This document shows positions 1 to 11,732 of a DNA stretch of 64,000 nucleotides, one piece after another; position 1 is the stretch's first letter, and each line of letters opens with the position of its first letter. This DNA comes from Cytospora piceicola (lineage: Eukaryota > Ascomycota > Sordariomycetes > Diaporthales > Cytosporaceae): contig JALQBC010000002.1 of the NCBI GenBank assembly GCA_023375675.1, forward strand, positions 310,001 to 374,000, read 5' to 3'. The notes under the pieces are model-generated. The model made no database searches. It was given only the letters and a program-made list of their open reading frames with translations, and was not told where the DNA came from. The translations under genes were made by a program, and so were the position numbers.

Positions 1-767
1 CGGACCAAGCTGCCTGGGGGTGGTGCGCCATATGTGCCTGTAGCTCTCTCCAGTTCGTCTGGCATTCGGTTTGAGGAGGCGACTAGCACGCCCCCAAGTT
101 GGAAGAATGCGATAAACAGGTTGCTCAATATCTTGCTGGCAGCTCTATCCGGGAGCTGGAACTCATCCAGGAACAAGACAGGTGATGTCTCTATCATCTC
201 CTTGGCCACCCAGAGTAGTGACCATTCCCCTTCATGCGTGGAACCACGTGACCTTCGAAACTGTTCGAGTCTCGAGAAAGTGTAAAGCATGAATGTGTTG
301 AAGTGCCACCTCCGTTTGCGGCTGGTTGGTAGTCCGTCGGCCAGGAGATCTAACAACATGGACTTGCCAGTGCCGACCTCGCCCGAGAGGAACAGCCCCT
401 TGGGTGAGTCGACATCGAGGGCAGCCTGGTGACTTGTGAGAATGCGGGTCAAGGCCACGCTATCCCGCGGGCCTTCTGTTGACCGGAAGAACCTGGAGAA
501 CAAAGGATTTCGCCGTATGGGATGGCTCTTCACAGCCAGCTGGTCGGTCTCATTTGCTTTGGCACCACCGATGGCGTCGGTGATCTGACGGAGTTTGGCG
601 CGATATTCAGTGGACGGCTCATAGTCCTTTAGACGAAGATAGAGTTTCTGGAGATGATGGGCCAGCCGGTGCTGAGCGGGATCGGGCTGGAAGGTGCCGG
701 TCGCTAGGAGGGCATTGTACTTTACGAGAGGGTCGGTGATGGTCACGGCGGTGGCAAGCCGCTTCAT
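1..767 (-). CDS. AFG1: AFG1-like mitochondrial AAA ATPase (C-terminus beyond window edge)
   Basis: The minus strand is open from an ATG at 767 to the window edge, about 255 codons without an intron. It begins MKRLATAVTITDPLVKYNAL, followed by a DPAQHRLAHHLQKLYLRL segment typical of AFG1/LACE1 proteins. A Walker A (GEVGTGKSM, around 370-400) and a Walker B (VLFLDEFQ, around 150-170) are visible. The family consists of P-loop ATPases of the mitochondrial inner membrane linked to turnover or assembly of respiratory-chain subunits. Only the N-terminal half is present because the gene runs off the left end. No clear mitochondrial presequence precedes the conserved part, so an upstream exon cannot be excluded. 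The family call is secure from the motif order and the reading frame is clean. Confidence 0.9.
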   Translation of the reverse strand, partial: MKRLATAVTITDPLVKYNALLATGTFQPDPAQHRLAHHLQKLYLRLKDYEPSTEYRAKLRQITDAIGGAKANETDQLAVKSHPIRRNPLFSRFFRSTEGPRDSVALTRILTSHQAALDVDSPKGLFLSGEVGTGKSMLLDLLADGLPTSRKRRWHFNTFMLYTFSRLEQFRRSRGSTHEGEWSLLWVAKEMIETSPVLFLDEFQLPDRAASKILSNLFIAFFQLGGVLVASSNRMPDELERATGTYGAPPPGSLV

Positions 768-2195
768 GATGTGTTAAGAATATAAATATACTCGAGTTGA
801 AGTATGCGTATATCTAGACTTGCATATATTTACTTAAGTATGTTTTTGACCAAACTAGGCGACGAGGAAACAAAGCGAGAGCAAGAACGTTGCGCAGTTC
901 TACACACCGACGTTGACGTTGTGTGATGGTAGGAAGGTGACCTCGGAAGTTCATCGGGGATTGCTTCTGCCGATCAGCGAAAGTTGCTGGAGGCGCATAC
1001 GCGTGCTCAGCAGCTTATTGAGGCTTTGAGGCTTGAATTGAGTTACCTAACAGCGGCGAGGATTGCTCTGGGCGTTTAGGGCTTGACTCGCAATCTTGGT
1101 TCGACGGTTTGAAATGTTTGACTGCAGTTGCGTCGATATCTGATAATATCCAGCCATGATGCGGCTCTGCGTTGAAGTATGATGTCACCTGTTAGTGGCT
1201 TCCAGCCCCGGTTGCCCCGGTTGAGGAGACAGCTTAAGCTACATACTTGAGTATTAAGTAAGTAAGTACCTAGGTAAGTAGGTACCTAGATGTGCACGGT
1301 ACAAATCATACCTACTAAGTACCTAGGTAGGTACCTAGAAGTAGCTACCTAGGTAGGTAGCCATATAGCACCTAGGCACCTAGACACCTGGTAGGTAGAC
1401 ACAATAGAAGGAGTCAATTCGGCTATGGCCACCTGGCTCGAGGATTATTCCTTTGAGACCCATCCCGACTTTCACTGGTGTTGTTGTTCATTGTTTGACT
1501 TTGACTTCGATCTCGAAGTAGCTGGAAGTGGCTGCTGCTTGAGCCACCCTTTTTATGTTAGTGATGCTTTGGAGCTACCTAGGTACCTAGGTCCCTAGGT
1601 AAATGGTGTGCTGATAGAAGTACCTTGGCACCTACTGTAGTTATCAGTTGATCTGGGGCTGCAGGGTGACCTGTACGACGGTACGTACCAAAAATAGCGG
1701 GGCACTGAACCCTTGTAACGGCTCTTTACTGTTCAAAGTTTAGCGTAGTGGAAGCTGAACCAAGCACAGGCCAGTAGCAACAGGAGATTTCTCGACCAAA
1801 AAGTCAACAAGATCCAGTACATCCAATCGCCTTGTTACCGTCGTCAACTGTGCCTGACCTGACCTTTCCTTAGGTCATCCTAGTTTGTCTAGCGTCTAGC
1901 GTTGTTCTGACTTGTGAGGTCCGCCCGGAGACTGGGGCGAACGACAACTTTGTCTGCAGATGAGAGCAGCTGCGCAACCATCATCAATCAATCAAGAATT
2001 TGCTCCACGACCTCGCGCCTGCATCCCTTTACCTCGTACACAACACGTTCTATCGACGGCCATGGAATAGAGCATTCCAGTCATCATCCTTGCATCGAAT
2101 CTATCATTTGGATCGCATTTCCTACCAACCGCCGCTGCTTGTCAGTCGACTGCGCGACCGACAGAGCAAAAAATAAACATCCCAATTTCACCACC
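768..2195. other. Intergenic, divergent promoter region of AFG1-like and NUP133
   Basis: No gene was found here. The stretch separates the start of the AFG1-like gene (-) from the Nup133 start (+). Its middle part holds clustered copies of a TAGGTACC-type motif, listed separately. The last 300 bases before 2196 are pyrimidine-rich, with TC and CATC runs, as in many fungal 5' leaders. Confidence 0.5.
1251..1400. repeat. Cluster of palindromic TAGGTACCTAGG-type motifs
   Basis: Overlapping copies of TAGGTACCTA and AGGTAGGTA occupy about 150 bases, with a further small group at about 1574-1602. The core GGTACC and CCTAGG words are palindromic, so both strands carry the same motif. Scattered single copies recur elsewhere in the window, for example near 16981, 25717 and 63738. 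This is low-complexity, slippage-prone sequence common in some Sordariomycete intergenic DNA. Nothing shows whether it is regulatory. Confidence 0.75.
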
Positions 2196-5100
2196 ATGTT
2201 CTCCCCAAACCAGAACACGCAGAGTGGCCCAGCCATGGCCACCCGAAGTCGACGAAGACAACGACCCGCCAGCGCCGACAACAGCTTGACACAACAGCCC
2301 AAGGCTAAGCGACAAAGGCGTCCTTTGACAGAGTCCAACCTCGTCAACCCAGATCCCCACAATGCGCAACCAGAGATGCTCGAAGTCAAGAACGACAAGG
2401 TCGCCAGAGTACCTTCCGTGCCCGACGGCATCGAGAACGCGCAAACACCCGTCACGAGGCCCCTGCGGAGGGAGGTCACTGTCCGATCAAAGAAACCCAA
2501 GCAGGGTGAGAGGACGAGCAAGAGCGATGGCAGTGTTGAATTGGTGTGTTGGATCTCAAAATATTATATCATCGTGTTCAAGGGCTTTTGCCAACCATGG
2601 TCCGGGCTACGCTGACTTTGAGCTCCTTTACAGACAAGAACCCACGCATATACCGTGAGCAAGCTGCAGGCACTGCCAGATAGGATCCGCGCAGAACCCG
2701 CAAGTAAGTAGCACCAAGTACTAATTCGCCCTCGAATATCGGCTGACCATAGCTAGGCCGACAACATGGCGCCCTCTACTCTTCCAATGGCTACGGCCTT
2801 TGCCTCACCCACACTCACGCATTGGTTTGGAGCTATGCCTCGACAACGCCTTCACCCGAGACCTTTGTTTTCACCCTACCATACCCCTCGAAACACTCGT
2901 CCGACCCTATGCCCCTCGGATCGCTCGTCCCGTCAGGAACCTCCAAAGATGAACCTGGCTTGGTGGTCGTTATGCCCCTCAGTGGCAAGATCTCCTTCTG
3001 GGAACACATTTCAGCCGCGGCCACTCTCGATTTCCTTCAACAGCAGAGGAACGGTGTAGAGGACACCATATCTGGCATGTTTGGAGGCGAGCACGTCGTG
3101 CAAATCACCCGCGCCGACTCTGCCGGGTTCATCCTCACACTTAGTAGCGGAAGACTCGCACATCTGAGTGTTCGAGATGGCCAGGGCAAGCCCGCAATAT
3201 CAGTACAGTTCCTCCGTGCTACGTCGGGCCAGAACTCTGGAGTTTGGGGCGGTGTCTTCGGCAGCATACGGACTGCGCTCAAGTCGGCCGTTCAACGAGG
3301 CGACGTCGCCGCCGTGAGAGTACAGCCAACCAATCGGGCAGGGCCCAAGACCATTATGGCTGCTACCAAGACCGGGAGATTTCAATCCTGGAGAGTTCAA
3401 CGTGGTGGACATCACGAAATCATTACCAGCATTGATGCGCGCGAGCACATTCTACAAAACCTACAGTCCGTATTGCCACCTTTAAACCACAACGTGGAGC
3501 TCGAGGTGTTGGATTTCACCTACGTACCGAGAGGTATCGAGGAGCGGTATACACTCGCTAGCCGGTTGAGTGAAGCCCTCAACACAGATGACGATTCTGT
3601 TCAACATCTGTTGCTCCTGGTATCCCTTAGCAATAAGCGTCAATCCCGATATGCTCTCGTTGAGGTCGTCTTCCGTGGTGACGAATTTGATGTTGGGATG
3701 GTCAGGACCATCTCTGCATACACAACTCCCGTCAATCCTTCTGCCACTGAGAGCCCACAGCTATATCTCCCAAGACCAGGCCTTGTCGCTTTCATAATAT
3801 TCGACCGTGCTGTTGTGGTAGCTTCCATAGCAGCGCCTCCAGAAACACCTGACTCTCAGCTACAGGAAGAAAATCACGTTATATCAGCGACTTTCGAAGA
3901 CGTGATTGACCTGAGGGACCAGGATTCGCTCGAGATTGTCGGTTCCGGCTTGGAAGAACTTTCTGGTCCGGGCCAGGAGCCTGATGGCTCGAGGTCTCAC
4001 CGTCTGAGAATTAAGAACCCCAGTGCACTGCTGATGATCCGTGGCGTCGGTATTGTTCGCGTCGCGCTCTCAGACGTCGACAAGTTCGCTACTGAAAAGC
4101 CCCCGGAGGTGACTGCGAAGAATAAGTTAGAGCAGGCCGTTTTCTTCGGACTGAAAGATGAAAATCCTCTCATTTTCGAAGGTCGCAGAGAATTACCTTT
4201 CTCTGATGCCGAAATTGGAGAGGCTGCTCTGCAGTTGTCGAAAGATATCATGGCGTCGAACAATCCTGTCCTTCCAGCACTGCCGGCATCGGTAGAGGTT
4301 AACACTCGACAACGCAGCATCTATCTCGACAGGCTCATATCTCACTTGAATGCCCAAAACGTCACGCTCGATCGGCGGACTAAGTGGCAGTTGCTAGCAA
4401 ATGCCGAAAAGATGAACATGGCCCGCGAGATTTGGAAGTTGCATGAGACTTTTCTGGGCGAGAGACCTGGCAACGACAAGAAGACGGTCGTCTCCGAGGT
4501 CATTGAATGCATCGCTGAGGAAGAAAAAAAGAATTTGGACCGCAGTGTTGGACAGCTCGACCGTGCTCGCACCTGGTTCACTTACGACACAGGGCGGTTG
4601 GAGATTTTTGTCCCTTGGACATATCAGATGATTAAGTACTATCACAAAGAGCACCTTGCGGACGACCCGGCCATGACGCGATTCCTCTATGAGGGCGTGC
4701 TTGTCTCGTACGACGCCCTTCATGGCGCTCTCGAGTATCGTAAACGCAACCTCAAGTTTTACGGCCTCGGAAGTGAGAAGCTGCAGCATGGTGTATTGGC
4801 TCACAATGGCGATTATGTTGACCTCCCTGAGTTCTGGACCTCAACGAGTTTCATATGCAACAACCTTTTCCGTCTTGTTCAATTGTGCCAGATGTGGCTC
4901 GATGCACACTACCCACCTCAGACTGGCCCTGGCACGCCAGATGCCGACCTCATTGAGTCGATTCGCAACATGATGCCTAGTCTGACTGATCAGCTGATCC
5001 TCACCCTGACTGAATTCGTCAGCTGGTCTGAAGCCAACGGTACCAACGTCGACAACATTTCGTTCAGCGAAAAGTGCAAGGACGTGCTTGCTGATAGCAC

Positions 5101-6581
5101 AGACTTGATCCTAAAGCTCAAGGATTATGGACTGTGGGATGATGCGCTGCGGATTGCCGAGAAATACATCAGCAACAGGGCGCTGGCGGAGTTGATTGTT
5201 GCCCAGATTAAGGAGCTGCGCAGCCAAGCCAAAGCCCGTGGCGTGGACTCCCGGACGGCCGCCGATATCAAGGGCAAACTGGACGAAAAGAAGCGCCTGT
5301 TCACCCAATACATGGATCGATACGGCGCAAGCTTTGCCTTTGAATCGTACAGCCTTTTGTTGGCTTACGGGGGCATTCAGATGGTACTGGAGTTTGCAAC
5401 CAGCGACAAGAAAGGCTACGCGACGATGTTCCTGAGAAATGATGACAGTCTCGGCAAAATCTCATGGATCAACGACATTGAGCGCGAGCATGACCTCGAC
5501 TCTGCAGCCAAGACTCTTATTGACGTGGGTCAGGCGGAAGATCAGGTATGGAACAAGAAGATCGAGCTGAGCCTCGGCAAACTGACTTTGCTGGCCGAGG
5601 GCGCTGGTACTGACGCCGAGATCGACTTGGCCGGGGATCTCAGCAAGGCCGCAAGGTGTGACAATCAACTCGCCCAGGTCGAGAAGGATCTCGAAATTGT
5701 CCACATTCAAGATCGGATCTATCAGATTATCTTGCCGGCTTTTCAAGACGCAGTCGACGATGTTGCGGCGGTTGAGCTTGCTATGCAAGCCTTCTCACCG
5801 AAGATCCCGAAGAAGCATAAGGTGCTTTTGGACGACTTGCAGGAGGCCTTCCACCAACTGGTCTCTCACAAGGCGCTGAAACCGCTTACCCTCGTCAGCC
5901 TCCTCACTCTCATCAAGCTCGATGAGGCCAGTGCTGCCGAGTGCGACCCATTCTTCCAAGCACTGCGCGTCGCGGACCTTGGGCTTCATGGTAAACAGCG
6001 ACAAGATGCACGGAGACTCATCTGGAGACGGTGCTACATCCGCGATGACTGGTCCAAAGTCAACTATACTGAGAACATGACCGACCGGGCTGTTATGGAC
6101 ATCCTGGGGCGGACGCAGGCGTACTGCACCATGTTTGCGTGTATCCAACTCCGTGAGTTTCCCCACTCTCCTCTTTGCTCTGATTGGTTCGGAATTTGAC
6201 CCACTAACACCTCAATTAGACATCAAGCAACACGACGAAGAGACCCCCTACATCCTTACTCCTGCCGATGCAATCGGCGTCTACACCGACACCGACGTCG
6301 AAGTACTCGGCTGGGAGGATGACAACCCGACGCTGCAGGAGAAACGTGCCGATGCGATGCGCTGGGAGGATGCCACCCTGAAGAAGTTTGACGATAAGAA
6401 CCAGCTGGCTCGGTGGGCTAGCTCTGCATACGAAGTTGCGGATAGGGAGTTGAAAATCGAGCTGGATGTGGCGACTGCCAACGGGGCGAATGGTAGCGCC
6501 TTGGTGAAGGTGAACGGGCAGGGTAATGGACACGTGGTCAGGAGTATCGAGGGTTCCGAGGAGGACGATGTCATCGAGTGA
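2196..6581 (+). CDS. NUP133: Nucleoporin Nup133 (Y-complex scaffold)
   Basis: Exons are 2196-2543, 2634-2703, 2757-6152 and 6220-6581, giving 1391 residues. All introns have GT-AG ends, and the phases join without stops. The N-terminus (residues 1-115) is basic, Ser/Pro-rich and probably disordered. It is followed by a beta-propeller region starting at TRTHAYTVSKLQALPDRI and then a long alpha-solenoid. Near the end is the EETPYILTPADAI segment. This order and length fit fungal Nup133/Nup132, a structural part of the Nup84/107 (Y) subcomplex that builds the nuclear pore scaffold. The ATG at 2196 was chosen because it opens the first frame that splices cleanly into the propeller. An in-frame open stretch upstream of it is likely 5' leader. 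The third intron (6153-6219) and second intron (2704-2756) are short and typical. Confidence 0.9.
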
Positions 6582-7921
6582 GCAAGCATGCAGCGGTCGA
6601 AGTGGAAAATCAGAAAATTGCCGGATTTGTTTTTCATTTGTTTGGACTATGGGAGAGTGAGGCCACTGGGTCTGACCCCCAAGCCCCATCAGCATACATA
6701 CAGCACGGATAGTCTATCTGTCGGTTTGTCGGCGTACTACAAGGCCTGTGTGTTTATAATTTACCGGGGTAAAAAAGGGGAAACGGGAAAAGGCAAGTAG
6801 GTGTTCAATCAGTCTGCATGTTTCTATACCATTTATTTTGCTTTCCCCCACAGGCGGGCTTTCTCTCTGCAAGCGATCAGGTCGAAAGGCATAGCTGAAC
6901 CACAATAACACTGGACGGGGAAGTTTCTCGGAAACAGAAGACTACCAACAGCCCGATTTTCGTATGCCAGGTTCCTTGAAGCACGTGGTTTCCAAGCACC
7001 TGATATACAATTAATCACGATGGTCCTTCAGAGTCGCCACAATGCATCGCTGATGTCCAGCTTGTTGCCCTGGGCTGCTTGGCTACTGCCCATGTCGGTT
7101 GTTACGTAGGACATGATCTCTACGACAGTAAAATATTAAGCACCGGTCCATGTAAAGGGGACAGTGATCTTAAGGACTTATGTCGGTGAGTTTAACCAAT
7201 CAAGTGGGAAAAGGAGGCGCGGTTCCAAAATGTAAGTACTCACTACAAACCCAAATGACAGAGATACAATGAGTCTTAGCCAGACTAGCTAGTAATTCTC
7301 TCCGTCTCGGACATGTGTATTAAGTTGGATGAGATCAGGCAGAATGTCACATCCGTGTATACAGACGCAAGGTGTAGACATCCCCTATCGAAGTGAGGGT
7401 GCTGTGCGCGCCACGGGAGCCCCTGAACTCGCACGTAAGCTGTTTGCTTCGTTGCGGCCAGTAAGCCTGGATCTTTATATCTGTATTCTACGGGAACCTG
7501 TCTTATGTGTGTTTGGCCACGAGCTGGAAACAACCAATGGTCTGGAAGCTCATGTTTGCTTCGTATAACTGCTGTGAGCCTGTACCAGCCTGTAACCCAT
7601 CTTGGGTTGGGTACACAGGTACAGCTTCGAGGGCATAACCACCAATCCAGGTAAAAGTATGTTAATCTTTACACAGCGACCTGCTGGGCCAGATTGGTGA
7701 GACACTGCCCAGGGGAGGACTCCATCTGGGGGGGGGGGGTGCGCTTCTATATATAGCACCTCTGGCCAGCTACCTACCCCCTACATTGCTCTTCAAAAGG
7801 ATAGCTTCGCCAGCACACCAGGGTGACCAAATACTTTAACCTCAATACGGCACTCGAAAGATACACCTCACAACAATTTCGAATGCAAAGCAATTCCCGA
7901 TATCCAGCCCGCGACACCAGA
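6582..7921. other. Intergenic region
   Basis: No gene was recognised. It holds the 3' flank of NUP133 and the promoter of the small secreted-protein gene. A run of ten or more G residues lies near 7730-7741, followed by a TATATATA-like stretch at about 7748-7755, some 170 bases before the next start codon, which could be its TATA element. Confidence 0.45.
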
Positions 7922-8530
7922 ATGCATATCATTGCCGCACTTCTCCTGGCGCTCGCGACTTTGGCTGCCGCCGAGGCGCCGCCTGTATTTCCTCGTCAAA
8001 CGGGGTTTGTTAACTCAACCACGACGTCGACTTCGTCCCCGTTGCTATCGACGCTTGACCCTATATATTCGAGTGCTGTGTTTTCCTTGAACAGCCTCTT
8101 TCCCAGCTTACCTCCTGAGATAATGACATGGACAATCACCGCAAACACTACTTGGAACCTGCTGGAATGCGCACCGTCGTCGACTCAACTCCCGACAAGC
8201 CTGAGATCCATCTTTACTGGTTACGAAAAGAGCCTCGTCGACTGGTACCCAGATGTGGCCGCGGGGATCGGTGGCATTCAAGCTGCTGATCCACAAGACG
8301 TCAACCTCCTCTACTCTTTCTGTATGACGCATTTATGCAGCTCATATACGGCCATGTTCTCATCGGTCTTTTATGCTGCTGCTGCTTCTGCTGTTGCTGC
8401 TAATGCTACTCTGACGCCAACTTCGGTCCCCCACGACAGTAGCTCTGCAGGTGGGGCCTCGCCGGCTGGAGAAGTTCATGTCCTGGGAGCCGCGTTGGCA
8501 GGTATGATAGGAGTTGTGGCCTTGATGTGA
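7922..8530 (+). CDS. Small secreted protein with a GPI-anchor-like tail
   Basis: A single-exon gene encodes 202 residues. The ATG at 7922 was preferred over in-frame codons further upstream because it starts directly with a signal peptide (MHIIAALLLALATLAAAEAP), followed by a PRQ kex2-like site. The mature part is Ser/Thr-rich and has several N-glycosylation sequons (NSTT, NTTW, NATL) and three cysteines (LLECAP, SFCMTHLC). The C-terminus has small residues (SSAGGASPAG) followed by a hydrophobic tail ending GMIGVVALM, a pattern expected for GPI attachment. No named family was recognised. It resembles the many small, lineage-specific cell-wall or plasma-membrane proteins of ascomycetes. Codon usage looks normal for the window. 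Confidence 0.75.
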   Translation: MHIIAALLLALATLAAAEAPPVFPRQTGFVNSTTTSTSSPLLSTLDPIYSSAVFSLNSLFPSLPPEIMTWTITANTTWNLLECAPSSTQLPTSLRSIFTGYEKSLVDWYPDVAAGIGGIQAADPQDVNLLYSFCMTHLCSSYTAMFSSVFYAAAASAVAANATLTPTSVPHDSSSAGGASPAGEVHVLGAALAGMIGVVALM

Positions 8531-10403
8531 CTGGACCAGGAATCATGGAGCGAGGGACTGTTATAAGAGGGGGAGTGAGGGGGGTGGTGTGTTGAGGTTT
8601 TGGGAGTTTGCGAGCCGGGCAACTTCAAGTGGTTGTGTTCCTTGTTTGCCTACTTTCTCAGTTGTGCTTCGATAACAAGTAGTCAGAAGCAGGAAGATAC
8701 TTATGTACTCGGTATGTCTCCCAATAGAAGAGTATGCACACCACAACGTCAAGCTCCAGAAGTCAGATTCGACTATGGCCGTCCACGGAAAAATGGAACT
8801 TGGTAGGCCACTTGCATTGAAGACCCCTCCTGGCCATGAAACCCCTGGAAGCAGGTCGATGGCGTGAAAAGCGACGGACGAAAGGAGGTCAGGAAAACCT
8901 ACAAAATTCGGTCAGGGTACCAGGAGTCCGATATGTGATCACACAGTTTTGTCAATGACTAGGCATTTGAGTCACCGAATACGCGGTGGGTTCTATCGAG
9001 GAGCTGAACTGTGGATCATAGGGCACAATACTATTTGCTTGGATACTCACTCAACTAGGTATTGAGGAATGATGCAGAGGAATCTTAATTCAGGTGGCGA
9101 GTCAACACAGAAGCAAATTTGGCCTTCATCCCCGGGCCTTTAAAGCTTCCTAGATGAGCTGGTGGATGTACGAAGTAGTGACTGTCTCGACCAAAACGAG
9201 CCCCAAGAACATATAGCCTTGGGCAGACGACAGGAATACACAGGTATCTTCCTCGCCACGAAAATCATGTATCTCTGGCATTGAAACTCGTCTTCTTCCA
9301 TTTTTGTTTGCTTACCTGACGCCGTAGTACATGATTACTGCACATTATGGTGTACGGTACAGGTAAGCATGGCTACCTGGGCATCGCCTTGCAACGGGTG
9401 ATATTCTTACACAAGACGCAAAATAAACAGAACGGCCTCTCGCATTTTTTGAAAATAAACCGACTTGATGTATCAGATCCATTCTGGATTTGACTCTTAC
9501 TATGTACATCCTATCTTACATCCAGACGCGAAAAGCGGGTCCCACATTTCGGAGAGGCGGCAGAGCGACGGAAAAAGAGACCAAAAGGCGACAATACCAA
9601 CGAAGCTCTCCTACAATGCTAAGGCTAATTCCATTCTAGCAACACCACAAAATGACCAGTACTGCTCACTCCCCCGATATCTGATAATCTGTCATCCTCA
9701 TCCTATTCTCTCGACCAGTTTCAGCACAACCTTTCCCCTCCCATTCTACCCCCTTCCTTCTTGATATTGTGCTACACACAGGCCCCCATTCTCTTTGTCT
9801 AGTAAAATGGAGCTGATGAGGATGCTATTCACAAACCTTAACTCCGCTCACAAGCCACGAGATGGACATCCCGTCATGGACTTAAACTGTTTCGCTCAAC
9901 TATATGCCAAGGATAAAGCTTCCAGTCTTTCGTAAACACCCAAAGCTGTGATTATCGCCAACCCTCAGTGTTTCGTTGCGAGTACAAGCCCCCGACGTTA
10001 CCATCCCCCAGAGCTCCTGGATCCCAATTCCTTGATCAAATCATCAGTCAAATATCTGAACCTTCGAGAAGGAAGCACATTTTCTTGAACCCACACCACG
10101 TGGTATTTGTTCTTCCATCTCCATACCAAAATCCTTGCCTTTATCCGGGCGCTACGCTGCCGCCGCCAGGTTTCCGCTTCTCAGTAGGCATCGGCGTCTT
10201 CCGAACACTACGGGTTTTCAAAGACCACAAAGAAGGGCTCGCAAATCGCCTGTCTCGGATTTGTGTCTTGAGTTGCGAGGCTCTCGCAGAGTGAGTGGCA
10301 TCTCAACCATGCCGAAGGGAGGGCATCGAATACCAAGGCAGAGACACTGACGATCCAATAGAATTTCCAACGGACCAGGCCAAGAGCCAATTGCACATTC
10401 AGA
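8531..10403. other. Long non-coding stretch upstream of the pheromone receptor
   Basis: About 1.9 kb holds no convincing gene on either strand. From about 9650 to 10400 the plus strand is rich in CT and CCATC runs and looks like a long transcribed 5' leader of the receptor gene. Several short upstream start codons occur in it, for example at 10310, so uORF control is possible, but nothing in the sequence proves it. Confidence 0.45.
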
Positions 10404-11732
10404 ATGTCTGGTTCCGGATCCAATCCCACGGGCCCTGTGGTCATTTCCATGGCCGATCTCCTGGATCAAACCATCAACCTTACCATGCCCGATGGCTCCC
10501 AGGAGCCAGTTCCTCTATCAGCCGTCGACCTTAACCAAAGGTACATGATTGGGACAACCATTGCCTACTCTGTAGAGCTCGGTGCCTCACTGGTGATGCT
10601 GGCCGTCATCCTGGCTATGACACCCAAAACCAAGTTCTGGCGGGCGTCCACCTTCATCAATGTCTTCGCCCTGGTCAACAACATCATCCGCACACTCCTT
10701 CTGGTCCTCTACTTCCAGTCTTCATGGACGCGGTTCTACGTCCTCTATAGCGGCGACACAAGCTCCGTGACAACGGGCGACTTCCGCATCAGCGTGGCCT
10801 CTGTCGTGGTTAGTATCCCTCAGAACCTGCTGATGATGGCGGCGCTCATGCTGCAGGCCTGGTCCATGGTCCAGCTGTGGCCAAACCTGTACAAGCTTGG
10901 GATCCTGGCCTTATCCTGCGTCCTGTCCCTTTTGGAGGTGGGCTTCATGCTTGCCACCCAGATCTACCAGATCCGTTCCTTCTACCTCTACGACCCGCGG
11001 ACCTACCTGACAAACCTCATATGGATACGGTACGCGTGGCTTGGTCTCGAGGTTTCTTCTGTCTGCTGGTTCTGCTTCATGTTCATCTTGAAGCTCATAA
11101 CCCACATGTGGACGAACCGCAGCTTCCTGCCGAGTGCAAAGGGGCTGGCAGCAATGGACGTGCTTGTTATGACCAATGGCGTCTTGATGCTGATACCAGG
11201 TAAATCTGACCATTTCCCTTCCATTACCTGGGAACTTGTGTCACACAGACATGCTAATACCTTGCTCGTCCTCACAGTCATATTTGCCGGCCTCCAGTAC
11301 TCCAACACCCTGAATTTTGAACCGGGCTCCATGCTCTACACAGCCGTCATCATCGTCTTGCCCCTCGGCACGCTCGTCGCCCAGCGTATAGCGGACCCTG
11401 GCGCGTTCAACAGCGAACTGACTGCGGAAAGTACCATACCGGGAAACACACCTGATCGATACAACACGCTGGGTGCCTCCGGAAAGAAGCCCCTACTGCC
11501 AACCTGGAGCCAGTCGGATAACAACAGCACCGTGTTCTCGGGACGCAGCGGGAGCAAGAGCGGTGTGAGCAATACCGGGATCACGTCTACCATCTCGAGT
11601 ATGCGCCACTGTAATGAGAACGGTGAGCCGATGGGGTCGGTGGATTTGGAGCTGGCGAGGATCGATGGGGATATCGAGATGGGTAGGGTGAGGGTCGACC
11701 GCGAGATCCGTCGGTCTGAGGAGGTGCTCTAG
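10404..11732 (+). CDS. STE2: Alpha-factor pheromone receptor, STE2 family GPCR
   Basis: Exons are 10404-11199 and 11278-11732, giving 416 residues. The 78-base intron is a multiple of three and contains no stop, so the raw frame reads through it. Splicing restores the expected TM6 sequence LMLIPVIFAGLQYS. Seven hydrophobic segments are visible, starting with IGTTIAYSVELGASLVMLAV and the STFINVFALVNNIIRTLL segment characteristic of Ste2/PRE-2. The N-terminus is short with an NLTM glycosylation sequon. The C-terminal tail is long, Ser/Thr-rich and cytoplasmic, as needed for phosphorylation and down-regulation. The protein senses the diffusible alpha-type peptide pheromone at the plasma membrane and signals through a G protein in mating and, in several fungi, chemotropism. 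Confidence 0.93.
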   Translation: MSGSGSNPTGPVVISMADLLDQTINLTMPDGSQEPVPLSAVDLNQRYMIGTTIAYSVELGASLVMLAVILAMTPKTKFWRASTFINVFALVNNIIRTLLLVLYFQSSWTRFYVLYSGDTSSVTTGDFRISVASVVVSIPQNLLMMAALMLQAWSMVQLWPNLYKLGILALSCVLSLLEVGFMLATQIYQIRSFYLYDPRTYLTNLIWIRYAWLGLEVSSVCWFCFMFILKLITHMWTNRSFLPSAKGLAAMDVLVMTNGVLMLIPGKSDHFPSITWELVSHRHANTLLVLTVIFAGLQYSNTLNFEPGSMLYTAVIIVLPLGTLVAQRIADPGAFNSELTAESTIPGNTPDRYNTLGASGKKPLLPTWSQSDNNSTVFSGRSGSKSGVSNTGITSTISSMRHCNENGEPMGSVDLELARIDGDIEMGRVRVDREIRRSEEVL

